Source: Lucifuga dentata
Lineage: Eukaryota > Chordata > Actinopteri > Ophidiiformes > Bythitidae
NCBI GenBank assembly: GCA_014773175.1
Contig: VXCM01001429.1
Location: 86,795 to 150,794, forward strand
Direction of reading: 5' to 3'
Length of the DNA stretch: 64,000 nucleotides
Each line of letters begins with the position of its first letter. Positions within the stretch are counted from its first letter, which is position 1. The translations under genes were made by a program, and so were the position numbers. Of the stretch, positions 1 through 14,415 are shown piece after piece. Under the pieces are notes generated by a model that saw nothing but the letters and a program-made list of their open reading frames with translations, made no database searches and had not been told where the DNA came from.

Positions 1-1419
1 ATTTAAATAGCTAAAGTAAATGTTGTAGTTTCTGCCATATTTGTTACAGTACAGCAATTCCATTAACGTGCTCCTGTCGAATCATCTGGTTTAGTCCACC
101 AGATCTGGATCCTCATCCTGATCTGGACCAAATTGGACCAACTGATAGTTTATCAAGGGATAAAAAAAAAGCCTCAACTTTTTCATTGAGATTGGTGTAT
201 TACTTTATAGAAATTAACATCAATACATGCTTTATCTTGCATGATTACGAAAAAATATAAAATTCTTAGAGGTGGAGTGGTGCCAAATTTTATGTTTTCT
301 TTCCCAGGCTATGCCCCACCCTTCCAACATGTTTCATCAAAATCGGCTTTTAACTTTTTCAGTAGTCCGGCTAATAAACAAACAGATGGGGATGAAAACA
401 TAACATTTGTGGTGAATGTAAAACCTGCTGCGTCTATACCAAAGATCAATGAAGTGCTCACATATAGGTTCATCCAACAATACATATGCACACAAAAATC
501 ATTTCCATCCAGGCTGCCTTTTACATCCCTGCACACAACTTTCCTGATGAAGCACATATAATTCCATTATCAACCAATCTTAAACTCAATTGCAAATGAC
601 AGTTATTGCAGCAACATAGTGAGTCAATTTTCTACCGAGATGCACGCATTCAAACATACAGGCATATATACAGTTTTGGGCTAATAGGCCCGAGCATAGA
701 GCTCAACCATAATAGAGCCCAAAATGAAGCTAGTCATTCCTAATGGGCCCCACTGCAGAGATGGGCTAATAGTCCCAACGATGGAGCACTTTAGCCTAAC
801 AGAGTTGCCACATTATGGACAATTGGAGACTGGGGAGAGCGTGACAGGAGAAAAAGGGAAAAAAAGTGAAAAATATCAAGGAGAAAGTAATTATAGGCAT
901 CAAATGAGAGGTAAAGAGAGGGAGGGCTTTTTATGCTCTTTCACTCCTCTATTTTGTCTATTTTTTTTGTTTTGATATTACATTTGGTTTTTGTTTGGTG
1001 GTTTTACTTTCATTTTTTCTCATTAATATTGAAGTTATGTTATGGTAGACATACATTGTAAAATGTTCTTCATTCAGTCAATTAACACAAACACACACAC
1101 GCAGAGACACAAACCAAAGCTACACAGACAGATGGGGGTGAGTACAGCAGTACATGATTACAACAAGGCGAGCAACCATGCATTAATCATCATAGATTCT
1201 CATAAATTCACACTGGTTTAAATATTAAAATGTACAACAAGCATGCAGACACACACACATTATTCAACAGACATCAACAAACACCAAAAAATAAGCACTG
1301 CCAAGTGAAATGCTTGCTCTGTTTTCACCTAATAGATTACCATATTTTAATTTGTAAAGCTTGTTTTCTCTGTCTCTCTCTCTCTCTCTCACACACACAC
1401 ACGCACACAAACTTGCACC

Positions 1420-1755
1420 TTTTACATTGCAGGAATCTTTTCGGGAACAAAGGAACTTTGAGTTGTTTTGCACCGTGGAACCGGGACTCAGTTTGGTACC
1501 GGAACCAAAGTTCGTGAAACATTTTTTTTCTTTCTTTTTTTTTTTGTTTTTTTAGTTCAGGGTACACACTCTCCACTGGTGCAGGAATTGTTGGGTGGCT
1601 GAAGCTTGTTTACGTACACAGTGAAAAATCAAAAGCAAGATTTCAACAAACTTTTGTGAAGAAGGAAAACTATATGAAACTGTGGACTGAGAAGGAAGAG
1701 CAAGCCCTTCTATCCCGAGCTTTAACTGTACACTTAAAATGGAAAAAGTAATTTA
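1420..1755 (+). mobile_element. fossil of a Harbinger-like element with Myb/SANT-like remnant
   Basis: The end TGCAGGAATCTTTTCGGGAA with the GGAACCGGGACTC block recurs, inverted, at about 24,020-24,110. Near 1,674 a short frame reads MKLWTEKEEQALLSR, resembling the start of the Myb/SANT-like domain of the second protein of PIF/Harbinger transposons and similar to the frame at 14,416. Heavily decayed; limits approximate. Confidence 0.4.
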
Positions 1756-2077
1756 AAAGATCTTGCTACTTTTCTATGAACTCTGGATAGTTCTAGGTAA
1801 AATAGCTCCTAATTTACTTTGAACTTTGGGTTCAAATGCTCCCAAACATTCATAACAGCACATACACAAATGACTAGACATACTAGACATACTCTTATGG
1901 AAATGATGATTGTAGAGTGTATACATGTGTTGTGCATGAATGAACGACTGTTTTAAGTGATAGACACTGAGAAAGACACAGTTCAAAGACAGACAAAAGG
2001 TCACACAACTGCAGACAATTCAAAGTGATACAACACATGGAAAAAAGAGAACATGTGCATAAAACCAACATACACAG

Positions 2078-2082
<5 letters not shown>

Positions 2083-2119
<37 letters not shown>
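2083..2119 (+). repeat. GA microsatellite
   Basis: 37 bases of pure AG dinucleotide repeat. Confidence 0.97.
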
Positions 2120-2122
<3 letters not shown>

Positions 2123-3879
2123 TGACTAACCTGGCATCTGAGGAAGACTCACATTAACTGCATACTAACTATGACACCCATCTGACTGTGAGACCAATCA
2201 TGTTTTTATCCCAACATGAATATTCATGACGGTTGCCATAGACACATAAAAACGCACCCACGCACACGCGCGCAAATGAGATTGACAGGTGGCAGCAATT
2301 TAGATGACAGAGTGGATCATCCCAACCAGCTGTCCACTTTAAAGGGCAATTTGAACAAAATTAACAGCAGCTGACTGGGTTAACAATGTGGATGCAACAT
2401 TGTATTCTCTCTATCAACGTGAAGAATTAATTTATCATTCATTCTCTGTAGTTACGATTAAATTCTGGAAATTAAATGAATACTGTTCTACTGTGTTACA
2501 GCTCTGACAACTGCAGCCTCCAGGCCTGCAATACAGTTTGATTGTCACACACCAGCTGTTAGGCTGATGGCCAAAATATGTGAAAAGTCAAAACAAAAAG
2601 CTAAAAAGCAAAAAATAAGAAGAGAGAAAATGAAGCACATCAAATGAAACAAATGACAAGTGCACAGCTTTTTTTTTCTTAGCTTACCTTCTGTGTTGAG
2701 CAGACTCCACTTAAGTAACAATTAACTGAGAATTTTAAGTCATATGATTTTTTTTTTTTTGAGTAAAACTAAAACCATGAATTTCAGTATACTATATGTA
2801 ATACAATGTAAAACAAAAATGTTTTAGTACATGCACGTAGTGGCTGATTTTTCCAATTTCTATTCCTTTAGGCTATTTTTGTCAGACTTGCTCATGTCAA
2901 GCGTGGAAAGATTCTGTAAATATTATATAATTCTAATTTTAAAAGATTAAAAAATATACTGTATGCTATGATCTGCAGAGTCACCAGATTTTAGCCCAGT
3001 TCAATAATATGCTATCCACCATCAACAACAAAAAACAAAATAACTGATTATCTTGGCATTCCATCTCTCCAGTCGAGTTCCTGACGCTGCAGAAATATAT
3101 GCGATATGAAAATGCAGAAATATAATTGCAGAGAGAAACACTATGATAAGTTGGAAGTAGTCAATTTGGTAAAGAGTTACCATTAAGGTTTACTGTCCTC
3201 ACACTAGGGCTCATGGAATAACTTCAACTATTTTCCATACCATTAGGCCAATCAAACCTGGCTTTAGATGAATGTGGCAAATCAGCAGCTTGGCCGAGAC
3301 CGAAAAGCACCAAAAAGCACCAATTTGCCTTTCCAGTCTACTGCCATCACATGCAATCATATGAAAGAGGGAGCTGCTAATGGATGGCAGCAGACGGATA
3401 GGAAAAATTGGAATCATGCAAAGATGGAGGAGGGAGAAGGGAGTAATGAGAGAGGAGTGATGGTGGAGAGAGGAGGAGACGGGAGGCAAAAGTATGGCGA
3501 GAAAGAGAAAGGTTGAGATTATCATCTGGCTGTAATCAAGACACTCAGGATGATGAGAGATGGAGTATAGAAGAAGGATATGGAAATATCTTTGGGTGTA
3601 TTATATGGTTTCTTAAAGCACTTAAGGCAAGGAGTGATGGGAGATTCGGTGACTAGATAAAGGATGGATGGAGAGAAAGGTGCATGGAGGGGTGGTTGGA
3701 ACAGATTAAACTAGAGATATTCTCGGATGTGCCGTGTAGGCTTTCCAGACAATAATGAAGTGGAGTGGTGGATAGGTGAAAGCGAGAAGGATGAACAGAA
3801 AAAGAAGGGATGGGGCTGTAACCCTCACTGAACCCTGAGGCACGTCAGACTTTGCTAAGATGATAGCTCATTTTGTTGA

Positions 3880-4292
3880 GTCCCCTAGTCTTTTGGGATC
3901 GAGTGTTCAGGTGATGCACTCACCTTAAAATTCAATGTTTTACCTGCTAAAACTCAAGCACAACTGTAGAGGCATGGTAGTTTTAATTTCTCAGAAAAGC
4001 CGTCTTCTTCTGAGACTGCATTCCCTGGTGTACAAATGTATCTTCTTTTGTGAAGCTCTGTGTTGGACAAGTTGGATCAAGTAACTTTGACAAAAAATAG
4101 TAGCAGCATGTGGTTCGCTGTGAGGGATTACCTATCGCAGGCGCGTTTCAGGTCTCTATAGGCTGATTTTTGTGGCGTGCTGGAGTGAACTTGAACCACG
4201 GGGGGAAAAAAAGTACCTCTTCAGTGATGTGGCATGTGTGTGGGTTGTGTTTATTTGGCTCGGGCACGCAAAGTCACTGGTGTGCACCTTTA
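3880..4292 (+). mobile_element. decayed TTAA-family copy
   Basis: Interior and right-arm homology only, strongly diverged: ATGCACTCACCTTAAAATTC, GACTGCATTCCCTGGTG and TCACTGGTGTGCACCTTTAA match the family consensus loosely. Boundaries are approximate. Confidence 0.45.
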
Positions 4293-6324
4293 ACATTTGG
4301 AGACAGAGCATTGCCATGATGTTGTCAATTTCATCCAAAGTAAGACACCAATCTCAATAAAAAAAAATCTTGACAAACGAAGCGTGGGTTGTGGGTGAAC
4401 CATCAAACTCTGAGTTAAGGCATTATCATCTCTAATTTTTTGGCCTTTACTCATGAATCCCAAATAATAAAATAAAACAACAACAAAAAGAAAAAGCCAA
4501 AAAAAAAAAAAAAAAAAANAAAAAAAAAAAAAAAAAAAAGATGATAATTCAGAGTCATAGGGTAAAGGAAGAAAATAAAGTGATATTGTTAGCATGTCAT
4601 GCCTCATGGCAGAAAAAGAAAAAGAACAATAGAGGAAAAACAGAGGCAGAGAGGGAATCATGGATATCCCCAGGTGTGTAATATGCACTCAAAGTAATGC
4701 ACCATATTTTCACAGACACAAACATCATCCATGTGCCACCAGTGGAACATTTGCTTCATTCCCCAATGCTAACAGTACAGCAAACATAATATCGAGCTGT
4801 AGTAGATAAAAGAAAAAACAAGACTGAATCCAAACCAAGATCAGAACAATACTTGTCAATAAGGTTCTGTCCCACATGGTGGTCTTGTGGTCTCAGTGCT
4901 TTATAATCATTAGTGCTGGCTCAAAGAGTCCACAAGACCAAAGTAAACCCCAATTGTCATTTTGTGGTCAAGAAGTGCTCATCAGCTACTGCTTTGCTGC
5001 TTCTGGGTGAAGGAGTTTTATTCGATCCAATCACAATTAGCAGGAAAAACACATTTGGTTTTGATGTTTAACACTTACAGAAGAGGCCATGCAATAAAAT
5101 TTCAACCTCTGTAGCTCAATCTACTTCATTCAACTACTTTGGATGTCAACTGCTTTCCTACAACTTAGAATAGTAGCAAAAGGGGATGCAAAGCTGCATG
5201 TACTGCAGAAGGTTCTTCTGTGATTACATGGACTTTGTTCACACATCAGAAGGAATTAACAGTGACGATCTGCCACATTAAATTCTAACAAAAATATGTG
5301 GGTGAAGAAAAGGAACATTCTTCTAGCCAGCCATCTATTAATCCATTTGAATGTTCCCTCTTTGTTCAGGCAGTTTGACATGATTATGAACAGGATTAGG
5401 TATGAAAACCTATTCACATGCTCCAATGCATGGCAAAGACAGTGCTTCAACACCATAAAAGGAACATTTCTGCTCACCCTACACAAGTGCACACATATGG
5501 TAGAGTAAGGAGGGAGAGGAGGAAAACAAAATGGAAATGGAAAAGAGGGGAGGAAATGGTGGAGAGAGAGAGAGAGGAGGAAAAGAGGTGATGTTAAAAA
5601 ATGAGGCATTGGACCTATTCAGTTAAGTCAAATCAGTGTATACAGTATTAGCCTAATTACCCAATATTTCACTTTAAGTAACTTGCATTGCTAGACTATA
5701 ATCATGATAATAAAATGCGAGTCTGAAATCTGGAAGTGCTTTTCTGTGTTCTGGTTCACATAGACTTCTTTATGTAAGTGTATTTTGAAAGGCTGTGATT
5801 GTACTTTGTAGATCAAATTGCATCCAAGTATTTTTATTTTTCTTAAGATCCATATCTATGCAGTGGTCATGTAAAGTCCCATTCAAGTGAGGGAAAAAAA
5901 ACCCTTTAATATTAGGGAGGAATTAAAGTTAAAAACGTCCAAATTGCTCTTTAAAACAGTTCACACTGTGTATATCTACACATGCCCCCATTCACATAGG
6001 AAGATGTAGCGTTTAAGATAATCACATGAAATAGTTTGAGAGATAATTTTAAGCAACTCTTAAGAAAATTGCAGCCCGGCTCAGAGTGTTTTCTGTGTGC
6101 CTGTGACAGTGTGATAGTGTTTCATGAGGAGAAAAAAGAGAATTGAGTGTGCTCAGGTTTAAAGTTATTTTTGTCTTATAAGGAGTGTGTGCTGTGTGAA
6201 AACAGGATAGCTGCTTTATTTTATAGGCCTGTAATGACACGGAAAAACTGTATGTTTTTGTGGATGATAAATTGACTTTCTTAGACCAGATTTAGACAGT
6301 TGATAGGATGAGAGCAATGAGCTT

Positions 6325-6916
6325 TAAAGGCAATACCATCCATTTTGTATGTTTGAGCTTAATATATTCAATTTTCATACATATTATGTTACTGACAACT
6401 ATTTCCCAAAGGATCAAACTGTACTTCAGCTTTCCTGATTTTTTTTTTTTTGCAAAATCTCTTAATCTTTCAAAATCAAATATTCAAGCAATACACCCAC
6501 CTTAAAAATCGATGTTTCTCTGCTAATAGTTATGCAGCCTTATGAAGACTCGGTTGTTTAAATTTATTGATAAATGCCGGCCTTCTTTTGGGACTATATT
6601 CCCTGGTGGAGACATACATTCATTCCACGCTTTTTATTGTGCTTAAATGCTAAAATTACATAACTTCTAAAAAACCTGAATACGTGTTGCTCATGATAAT
6701 TGATTACCTATCCCAAGAACGTTTCAAGTATCAACAAGTTGATTTTAACAGCATACCAGAATGAACTGAAACCAATGGCGGTCTGGAAGGTAGGAAAAAA
6801 ATTTTAATTCACCATTCCAGAAGCATGCTTTGGGAAATGATTGTCATTAACATTATGTGTATGAAAATTGAATAAATTAGGCTCAAACATGCAAAATGGC
6901 CAGTGTGGTCCTTTAA
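6325..6916 (+). mobile_element. TTAA-flanked inverted-repeat element, copy 1
   Basis: About 590 bases between TTAA tetranucleotides. The left arm carries CCATTTTGTATGTTTGAG and the right arm CTCAAACATGCAAAATGG, with inverted homology of roughly 90 bases. The interior includes GAACGTTTCAAGTATC and CTATATTCCCTGGTGGAGAC, shared by all copies. No open frame. The TTAA flanks suggest a piggyBac-type non-autonomous element, but no transposase is present to prove it. The + sign denotes the reference orientation for this family. Confidence 0.8.
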
Positions 6917-7113
6917 AGGATCATGTTGGCGATCGTGCATGTTTGAGCCCAATAGATACAATCTGTAGGGGATTTAAAAAAATAAAAAATAACAGGAAAA
7001 CTAAAATAGGGTTTTATGTTTTGGAAATTGGTTGTCAGTAACGTAACATGTACGAGGGTTTTAGCTTATATATTGGGCTCAAACATGAACGAACGCTGTT
7101 ATGGTCCTTCAAG
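6913..7113. mobile_element. short relative of the TTAA family, adjoining copy 1
   Basis: A 200-base element whose arms GTGCATGTTTGAGCCCAATA and TATTGGGCTCAAACATG are inverted. It shares the TTAA at 6,913-6,916 with copy 1 and lacks the common interior. The right TTAA is mutated (TTCAA). Confidence 0.65.
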
Positions 7114-7567
7114 GAAGTGTCATTAGGCAGAATGGAGTGGAATACAATAAACCAATGACAGGTAAATGTCACAGAAGTCTAAATTACTGTTAAAGAATTC
7201 ATGGGACAAAAAAAAAAAAATCCAGTGTGTGCTCATGCTTGTGTGTGGAGCCATTTACCATTTGGGGGTTAAAACTTAGAGTCACAAAAATTTGAAATCT
7301 CCCAGACCAAAGTCTTCAAAGGACAGCAAATATAATTGTTAAACTCTCTGAGGATAAAAATGTTATCAGACTAGGGCACAAAAAAAGACGAGAATTCAGC
7401 GGTTTCTTGAATAAAATCCTTATTTGATTCGAGAGGGGAACAGATCAGAGAACAGAGCAAAAGGAACTGACGGTTCAAGTGTAAGTATGCGCACAAATAC
7501 ACACCAATTCAGTGTGAAAGCTTCAGAGGTGCACACACACACACACACACACACAGCCTGTGCTTAC

Positions 7568-7796
7568 CTCAGCAGACCAAATCCTTTTTTCTTGCTCTTC
7601 TTTTCCACCTCTTCAGGTTCCTCTGTTTTCTTTTTCTCTTTCTCTTTTCCTTTCCCTTTGTTCTTTTCTTTCTTCTTTGTTTTAGCCTTCTTTTTCTTGT
7701 CTTTCTTGTCTTTCTCCTCTATCTGATCTGCCACTCCCTGGCGAGACGAATTACTTGCAGGGGTGTCCCGGCCCGAACTCTGCTCCGAACCATCAT
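7568..7796 (-). CDS. pard3b: pard3b exon, Lys/Glu-rich segment after CR3
   Basis: A 229-base exon (phase 1 in, phase 2 out, 75 full codons). It begins DGSEQSSGRDTPASNSSRQG and continues into an almost pure Lys/Glu tract (KDKKDKKKKAKTKKKEKNKG and more), ending EVEKKSKKKGFGLL with a split Arg. Such a basic tract is typical of PAR3 proteins and can contact membrane lipids or microtubules (family knowledge). The KKKGFG ending resembles PARD3B; PARD3 has a different GLGDMFRFG ending. The acceptor is CATATAG|AT and the donor CTGAG|GTAAGC. Later exons are outside the window. Confidence 0.95.
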
Positions 7797-8144
7797 CTAT
7801 ATGGGATAGAAAAAGGCGAGGAAGATGAGGATCAGAATATGGGACGAAACATTCAATGCAAAGAAAAAAAAAGAATAATGATTTTTAGGACTCTGCTGAC
7901 TTTATAGATTGTTTTTATAGATTAAGATTTCTTATATTCCTTGGATGTACAGATTGCTGTTTGCTTTAACCTTTCATAGTGACACAGGCAGGTAATCTGT
8001 AATTATATCCTGTTTATTTACTGCTGTTTTGATGTCAAAAAGACTTAAACTTCCAGTGTTCTGCAAACTGAATTCATAATCTTGCTAAGCTTCCAGTCCT
8101 TTCATTTTGCAAGTCAGTAAAGTGATCTCAGTGGACACATAAAC

Positions 8145-8205
8145 AGAATTTAGGAATTTAGCTAATGCTCTTATCCAGAGTGACTCTAAAGAATAAACAC
8201 AAGCA
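8145..8205 (+). repeat. fragment of a widespread fish repeat
   Basis: GCTAATGCTCTTATCCAGAG followed by TGACT resembles the very common fish motif GCTTTTATCCAAAGCGACTT. Only this core is recognisable. Confidence 0.4.
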
Positions 8206-10443
8206 ACATTTGCCTAATCCCATAGCATATCATCATTTCCAACAGATCATATCTTACACACATGAACACCCACAAACAAAAACAACATAATGTAATGGTC
8301 ATGTCCAACAATACACACTATCCACACACAGACTCATAATAACACTAAACACTTGCTACTTAGCAGCAGATTGATGAAGTTTACCGACAGTAAAATAATT
8401 AACTCTTAAATAAGAAAGAGAAGTTTTTCAAAGTGTAAACCGTGATAGCTCATTACTTCGCTGATAGTCTGGAGGCCTGGACTTGAATAACAATGAGCAC
8501 ACAGGCAGACACACACACTGCATGTCAGGTTTTATCAGATACAAAAACCAAATTAAATTAGAATCATTTCAATTGAGATTTAACTTTAAATTTATATTCA
8601 TTTCAACCTCAATTGCAAAAGCTATCTAGCAACAGAATAGAATTAGAAGACGGAAACAACCATTAATGTTAGAATATGAACAATTATGGCCAAAATAACA
8701 ACAAAATGGATATACTTCATTAGTTATGATGCTCAAACACACACTAGCTGATCCCAGTTTTGGTGGAATTCCACACACCGTGAACACACTGTTCTGAGAC
8801 AGAATTCACACAATCCTGTGTTCCAGCATCAATGCCTGGCTATTCTAGCCTTCAGTTGTTCTGTTGTCAGGCAATCATCTTCTGTGGGTTTTGTAGATGT
8901 CACAGTGGATAAGGAGAAGCTTACTGTGGACATAAAAAAAAAATATCTGAAGCTCTCTGTACCACATTATAAAAATAATAGTTTAAAAAGATGTTTCCAG
9001 ATGAGTCATAATGAGAAAAATTGGCCCTTCAGGAGAAGAATCGTGTGAAACAACATAAAATATCCTGAATCCAGGGCAGCAAATGTGTTTTACTGTTCAC
9101 TGTATATTTCACATTATGTTTCATGTTATGTGGTTCCTGTTTATGAGCCACACCCGAGTTCATCTGGTGTGTAAAAATGATTATATGATATGTCGATGTG
9201 CTGCACTGCTGACATGCTTTGTACTTTTCAACACTCATATATGGACAACAATAACATTTAAACTGTTTCATTTTCTCTCTGAAATTTGTTTGTTAAATAT
9301 TTGTGTTTTCCTAAAATCAAGTAATGTTTCATTTGTTCATTCTTGGCCTAGAAACCATAATGAGGACAATGGCCCTGAACAATTGTAAGGGGATGAGGTG
9401 GCAGTAGAAAAGATAAAAAGTGGAAAAATAGATGAGATGGGGAAAGAGTGAGAAATGAAACAAAAGTGAGGTAAAGAAAAAGCACAACATGTGAAGAAAG
9501 ACAGAAAATGAATGTTGGAAACAACTATTCAGCTCTATAATCCATCCCAGCTGACATGAGACATCAAAGGCAGGGACTCGGAGCCCCTGCTGAATAGCCT
9601 TCTTGACAACTGTATTCAATGGAAAGTGTGAAGCACTGTGGTATTAGCTGGATTCAGCTTAGCATCCCACACAAAGTAGCAGTTACACACAAGCCCCGAC
9701 TAAATATCGCTTTCCAAATAGCCATGTTTGCTTTGCTAATCATCAGTGGTCTGGGCATTATTGCTAATCCATCTCTCAGAAATAGAGGAAAAACTGTTGA
9801 TATGCATATATACTTACCACTGATTTTTTTTTTTAAGATTTAGTTTAATTATGTTAATAAAATGTACAAATGTAGACAGAAGGAGAAATAAAGTGAGAGA
9901 GAAGCCATCAGCGCATTTCAGAGAGCTGTTTCCTGTCATTTAACAGCAGCTCTCAAAGTGTTGAACATTTAGAAAGATGGTGACAGATGTGGCCACTGTG
10001 TGTGTGTATGTGTGTGTGTGGTGTTGACATGTCCTATTAGTCCTGCCCTGTGTGAGCGTTGTGATCTGAGACAGCCTGACTCATTACTCTGGTGGTGACT
10101 GATAAGAGTTTGCTGCTAATAACACTGCTGGGAATTGAACCTGGGCTAACAGCATACCAAGTCAAATAACAACCGTTTACCTCTTGGATAATATTCAACA
10201 CGCTGAATCACATAATGTATGGAGGGAAAAAATAAATAAATAAAATACTGCAGCTGAAATGCAGGTGGAAATATTCAAGAAAGCTGTTCCTCTCGCAAAA
10301 TTGTCAGAGTATGCACAATAAAACCAATTATACCTGGTTTTGGACCATCAGCTCAGACATAAATCTAAAACAAAGTATACCTATAACTTGAAAGAGCAGA
10401 AACTACTTCCTTGATCTGATTTCCACTGCAAGTACTGTGAAGA

Positions 10444-10640
10444 TTAAAGGAGCATATGGATGACTTTGCATGCACCAAACAAATACAACCCGCATACACT
10501 TTACATTACTGCCAACCATTTTCCAAAACATACTACTGGAGAAGTACATTTGAGGATTGTTTTTCCTGTCTTCCAGTCTGCCATTTGGTTCACTTCAATC
10601 CGGCAGTCTCTTAAAATCAACCTGCAGAGACTTAAATGTG
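10444..10640 (-). mobile_element. decayed TTAA-family fragment
   Basis: Begins TTAAAGGAGCATATGG and keeps the left-arm motif CATTTTCCAAAACATACTAC, then stretches resembling copy 4 (CCTGTCTTCCAGTCTGCCAT). The rest is missing. Confidence 0.5.
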
Positions 10641-10733
10641 CTTGACAAAAGTCATCCATCACAACGATTTCTGATTCTGCACTAATTGATAAAAAAAAAA
10701 AAAAAAAACTCAGACACGCACAATGTTGACCTA

Positions 10734-11030
<297 letters not shown>

Positions 11031-13872
11031 CTATTAATTGGGAGATCAGTGTTGAAAAGAATAACATCTGGTGCAGCTCGAGAAGACATTCATTATAATT
11101 ATGAGGACAAAAATACACGTTCAGTAACATTTAGTGAAACAGATACGAATATATTAGATAGTAAAACAAAATGCTGCAAAAAAAAAGCAATTTGGTAAGC
11201 ATTTATATGGCTAGGATTGTTCAGTTTTGGCCTCGTCAGACCAGGTTGTGAAATACTTGTATTGCTTCTGACTAAATGGGTTATAAAACCAGGGGGGGGG
11301 GNTCTGAGAGACTGAACAGCCACAACAGGGCTAATCTCTGGAGAGCAGAGCTGCGGGAAGAGAGAGATGCAGTAAATATGCTGTTGTTGAGTTTGTGATG
11401 GATGTGAGGTGTGCTTTACTGTTCCTGCTTCTCCATCCATTACCATAAGAACAATGTGGGAGATATCACTGAGGGAGGGATTTGAACTATCCAGCAGGGA
11501 GTATTGGGACTGATGAAGAGGACAGCAGAGGAGGAGAAGAGGAGACAGGAATGATTGAAGTCCTGAAAGCAAGGTGTACCAACCCAACATGTTCAGCACA
11601 AAGCCAATTTGTTGCTAAAACTGCCTAGCGATTGTTGCTGTGTTGCTGCAGAAAACCAGCCAAAGCCAATCACATGTTGAGTGCTCGGGCTGGACCAAGG
11701 TGAAACTCAAATTCATGTCCCCACCTCTAAAAGGGAATTCTGGTCATAAAGGAGAGATGGGAATGTGTAGTGGAGCTTCCAGAAACAGAGAGACACTGAA
11801 GGTGGGCAAGATGGAGAGAAAAGAGAAGAGAGGAATGACAAAAAGGAGAGAGAGGATAAATGCTCTCCAGGGAATACCAGTGAGGGGGAAGACAGAGACA
11901 AATGGGGAAGAAAAGAGAAAGAGTGGGCTAGCTGCCAGCTCAAAATACTGCTAATCCTCACACACGCGCACAGACACACACACGCTTTGGATTTCTTGCT
12001 GGCTCTGGCATGTCAATACGATGCCACTGTGATTCATGATGACTAGACCTGCATTACTTCAGCTAACGATTCTCTATACATGACTGCTCTGTGCATGTGC
12101 ATGTGTGAGTGTGTGTTTCTATTTAAACAGTCAACAACCAAAGAAACACACAGACACACACAGAAGTGCACACACAACACATACACACACACACAAAGTA
12201 ATAATGCACACAGTGTGTATACATATGCATAATGTATTTGTTTCTTGGGGTTGGAGTCATAAGAAGTGACATCCTCATGTGAAACACTGTCCACATGTCA
12301 CTCAGATACATGCTGAAGTAGCATAATGTAATATAGAACATATTCAATTCAGGATGTGGAACAAAATACAATTTAATCTGGATCGACAGCAAAAATTTGA
12401 CCTCAAACTGAAGTGGCTGCTAGTGAGGAACATGTCGCTATCATGTCCCTGTCACTATTCATCTGCTAGTAGCAGCAAGCTATGTGATTTCTTGATTTTG
12501 TATATAATATTTTTACAAGCCTGAACGAGATTCTTATTCAATTTTCGCATATGCCTTAAAATTGGTACAACGCCTGTAGAGGGCACTATTTAGCCATTTT
12601 CAACCTGACTCCTGTACAGAAAATATAATAGCTAAATACCAGAATCTATTTGAATGAGACTAGAGTTGATCCTTTCTGTTTCCAAAAGCACTCCCATGAA
12701 AAGTCTCAACAATGTGACACTCAGACATGATAAACAATATCGCTGATCATTAGAATTGCAAATTTCAGCAACATTTACCGTTTTTCTAAAATGAAATAAG
12801 AAAGCCTTATGTTCAATGAAATTATGATTCTTGTATTGAAAAGAGGCTTCATCTGCACTGCAGCATCACTTTTCTGACAACGTCAGGTGGCTTGACAGAT
12901 TTCACTCACCTAAATCCTTCCTGGATCTTTGAAACCATGGAAAGTTGGTAAGTGGGCCTCTAAGACTGGCTTGTATTTGAGTCATGGATTGATATTAGTC
13001 TTTTTAGAAATGCAACTCCAATACAAGAAATTAAACTCAATCACACCATTGACCTCACTAATAAGTCACCACATCACAGCAGTAAATATGTTTTCCTAAT
13101 AGCATTCCACAAGAGAAAGACACTATAATTTCCTGAGTGAAAAATACTCCAATGGTAAATAAAGCTATTCTTTCACAACAAAATAAAAAACCTCCCACTA
13201 AAGTGAATCAAATGAAGCCCACACAATAGCTGGCATGTCATTTCCACAACCACAGAGACGTTTGGGGGGTATTATTAGATTTATAGGAAATGGTTTTGAT
13301 GCAAATGTTCTTCAGATCAGCAGTCATGAAACCTATATTGTAAACTTTCTGCTCACTAAAGAAAAAACAACAGGGATCAAGGTTCACGTGGCAGCCCTGA
13401 AATACACACTTCAACATGAAACATTCATTAGCAGAAAGCTGTAGCCACCCACTTCAAGTCAAAAGTTGCGGCAATATAATCAATTTCAAGCCTGCTCGCT
13501 CGTAAGCCTACACACTTTTCAAACACAAGCTACTATAGCTGAGGTCTGAAAACTACACGACACAATGTTACTTCAAACAACAGGAAAATACAATCAAATC
13601 TGATCCTAATCAATAAAACTAACCAACACAGACAAAGCGCTTAGCGATGGCAACATGATCCTCCACATACTGACAGAACTTTTAGAGCTACAGGAATATC
13701 CTTTCCACACATGTTAACAAAAACAATGATGTACACCTGAAAAGGGGAGCAGTGATGAAAATGATGATTTATTACTGTAGCTTTATTTTTTGTTTATGTG
13801 AAAAACATAGCACAGTATTATTACACAATGGGTCAAAATATACCACTGGTTTCAGTTCATTTCAGTACGCTA

Positions 13873-14365
13873 TTAAAGGCCCATACTACCCATTTTGCAT
13901 GTTTGAGCATGCACCGTAAGGTTACTGACAGTCATTTCCCAAAGCATAAAACCGTATTTCAGCATTCTTGATATTTTTGCAAAATCTCTTAATCTTGCAA
14001 AATGAAATATTCAAACGATACACCCACCTTAAAAATTGATGTTTCGCCTGCTAGTAGTTAGGTAAAATTATAAAGTCACGGTCATTAAAATTTTTCGATA
14101 AACGCAGGTCTTCTTTTGGTCTTGTTCACGTCTTATTCATGATGATTGTTTACCTATCCCAAGAACGTTTCAAGGATCAACAAGTTGATTTTAATAGTGT
14201 ACCAGAATGAACTGAAACCAGTGGTGATGTGGAAGGTAGGAAATTTTTTTTTTTAATTCACCGTTGTAGTAGTATGCTTTGGGAAATGATTGTCAGTAAT
14301 GTTACGTGTATGAAAATTAAATATATTAGGCTCAAACATGCAAAATGGGTGGTATGGTCCTTTAC
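13873..14365 (+). mobile_element. TTAA-flanked inverted-repeat element, copy 2
   Basis: Same orientation as copy 1. The left arm has CCATTTTGCATGTTTGAG and the right arm the complement ending GGTGGTATGGTCC. It lacks about 100 interior bases (the block with CCCTGGTGGAGAC). The right TTAA is changed to TTTAC. Confidence 0.8.
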
Positions 14366-14415
14366 GATCAACATGGAGAGACTTGATTTGTCCTGGAGAT
14401 AGTTAATCCATCACA

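Larger units (their letters stand above)
1..7567 (-). other. pard3b intron (last visible) and repeats
   Basis: I see no exon of the remaining C-terminal part of pard3b here. The stretch holds simple repeats (a CT/CA compound near 1,373, GA at 2,083), a Harbinger-like fossil near 1,420-1,755, a decayed TTAA-family copy at 3,880-4,292, a poly-A run split by one N at 4,519, and two TTAA-family elements at 6,325-7,113. The short open frames are AT-rich or microsatellite frames with no coding signal. Confidence 0.75.

Noticed and set aside
11099..11599. Minus-strand open frame of 166 codons next to the CR3 exon
   Set aside because: Lies in intron upstream of a clear acceptor, contains an N and poly-G, and resembles no PAR3 segment; the exon phases already fit without it.
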